DNA of 22,531 bases. It comes from Actinocrinis sp035946395. GTDB taxonomy: Bacteria > Actinomycetota > Actinomycetes > Streptomycetales > Catenulisporaceae. Shown here one piece after another: positions 22,438 to 22,531 of the stretch. The notes under the pieces are model-generated. The model did no database searches. It was not told the origin of the DNA and was given only the letters and a program-made list of their open reading frames with translations. The stretch spans positions 1 through 22,531 of the forward strand of contig NZ_DASYZI010000153.1 of the NCBI RefSeq assembly GCF_035946395.1. The letters run 5' to 3'. The position numbers were made by a program, and so were the translations under genes. Each line of letters begins with the position of its first letter. Position 1 is the stretch's first letter.

Positions 22438-22531
22438 GTGAGCGCGGCCTTCCAGAGCGCCGGCGTGGTTGTCGAGCCCGCCCTGGGCTGGGGGCGAGCT
22501 GGCCCCATGGGCCGGCTGAGCCTGGCGGTGA
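22438..22531 (+). CDS. ABC transporter permease, DppC/OppC type (N-terminus, cut by window end)
   Basis: A GTG two bases after the preceding stop, with AGGGGGAAG about ten bases upstream, opens a frame that runs off the window (SAAFQSAGVVVEPALGWGRA...). The 31 visible codons are a polar cytoplasmic N-terminal segment before any membrane helix, as in DppC-type permeases. Position and coupling are the main evidence; no family motif is yet visible. Confidence 0.6.
   Translation, partial: MSAAFQSAGVVVEPALGWGRAGPMGRLSLAV

Overview
The window reads as chromosomal DNA of a high-GC actinobacterium. Most genes have strongly G/C-biased third positions, many starts are GTG or TTG, and the families present (ECF sigma factor with a SnoaL tail, class F-like sortase with a DUF4397 partner, DUF4232 lipoprotein, WXG100-like protein) are typical of Streptomyces, Catenulispora and Actinospica-type bacteria. 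A genus cannot be fixed from the sequence alone.

Bases 1-5660 are accessory DNA. They hold a lower-GC membrane-anchored ricin-type lectin gene, the C-terminal remnant of a tyrosine integrase, and a bare 3' half of a tRNA-Arg(CCG) gene that looks like an attachment core. Next come an array of TTGTGACA-type repeats, a complete group II intron (1594-3508) sitting seven bases after a terminator hairpin, a small membrane-anchored unknown protein, and an IS4-family element (4155-5662) with matching inverted repeats. This looks like an integration hot spot where several mobile elements have accreted and partly decayed.

From 5744 on the sequence looks like core or lineage-specific chromosome. A 14-helix-type MFS exporter is translationally coupled to an ECF sigma factor (5744-8253). 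A convergent exported N,N-dimethylformamidase beta-subunit-like protein follows (8259-10028), then a small WXG100-like protein (10393-10731). A leftward three-gene operon (13439 to 10794) encodes a membrane-anchored unknown protein, a DUF4397 surface protein and a class F-like sortase. It reads away from an undecaprenyl-diphosphatase gene (13890-14879), so a cell-envelope theme runs through this stretch.

The right part holds a secreted fibronectin-III/carbohydrate-binding protein with a perfect 16-bp LacI-type palindrome upstream, a two-CBS-domain protein, a DUF4232 lipoprotein, and a rightward ROK-kinase / family-5 solute-binding protein / DppB-type permease / DppC-type permease operon cut off by the window end. 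Together these suggest recognition, import and phosphorylation of a carbohydrate.

A repeated feature is the presence of several unrelated short tandem repeats (12-18 bp units), in coding sequence and at gene ends. A 13-bp perfect hairpin lies between the solute-binding-protein and permease genes.
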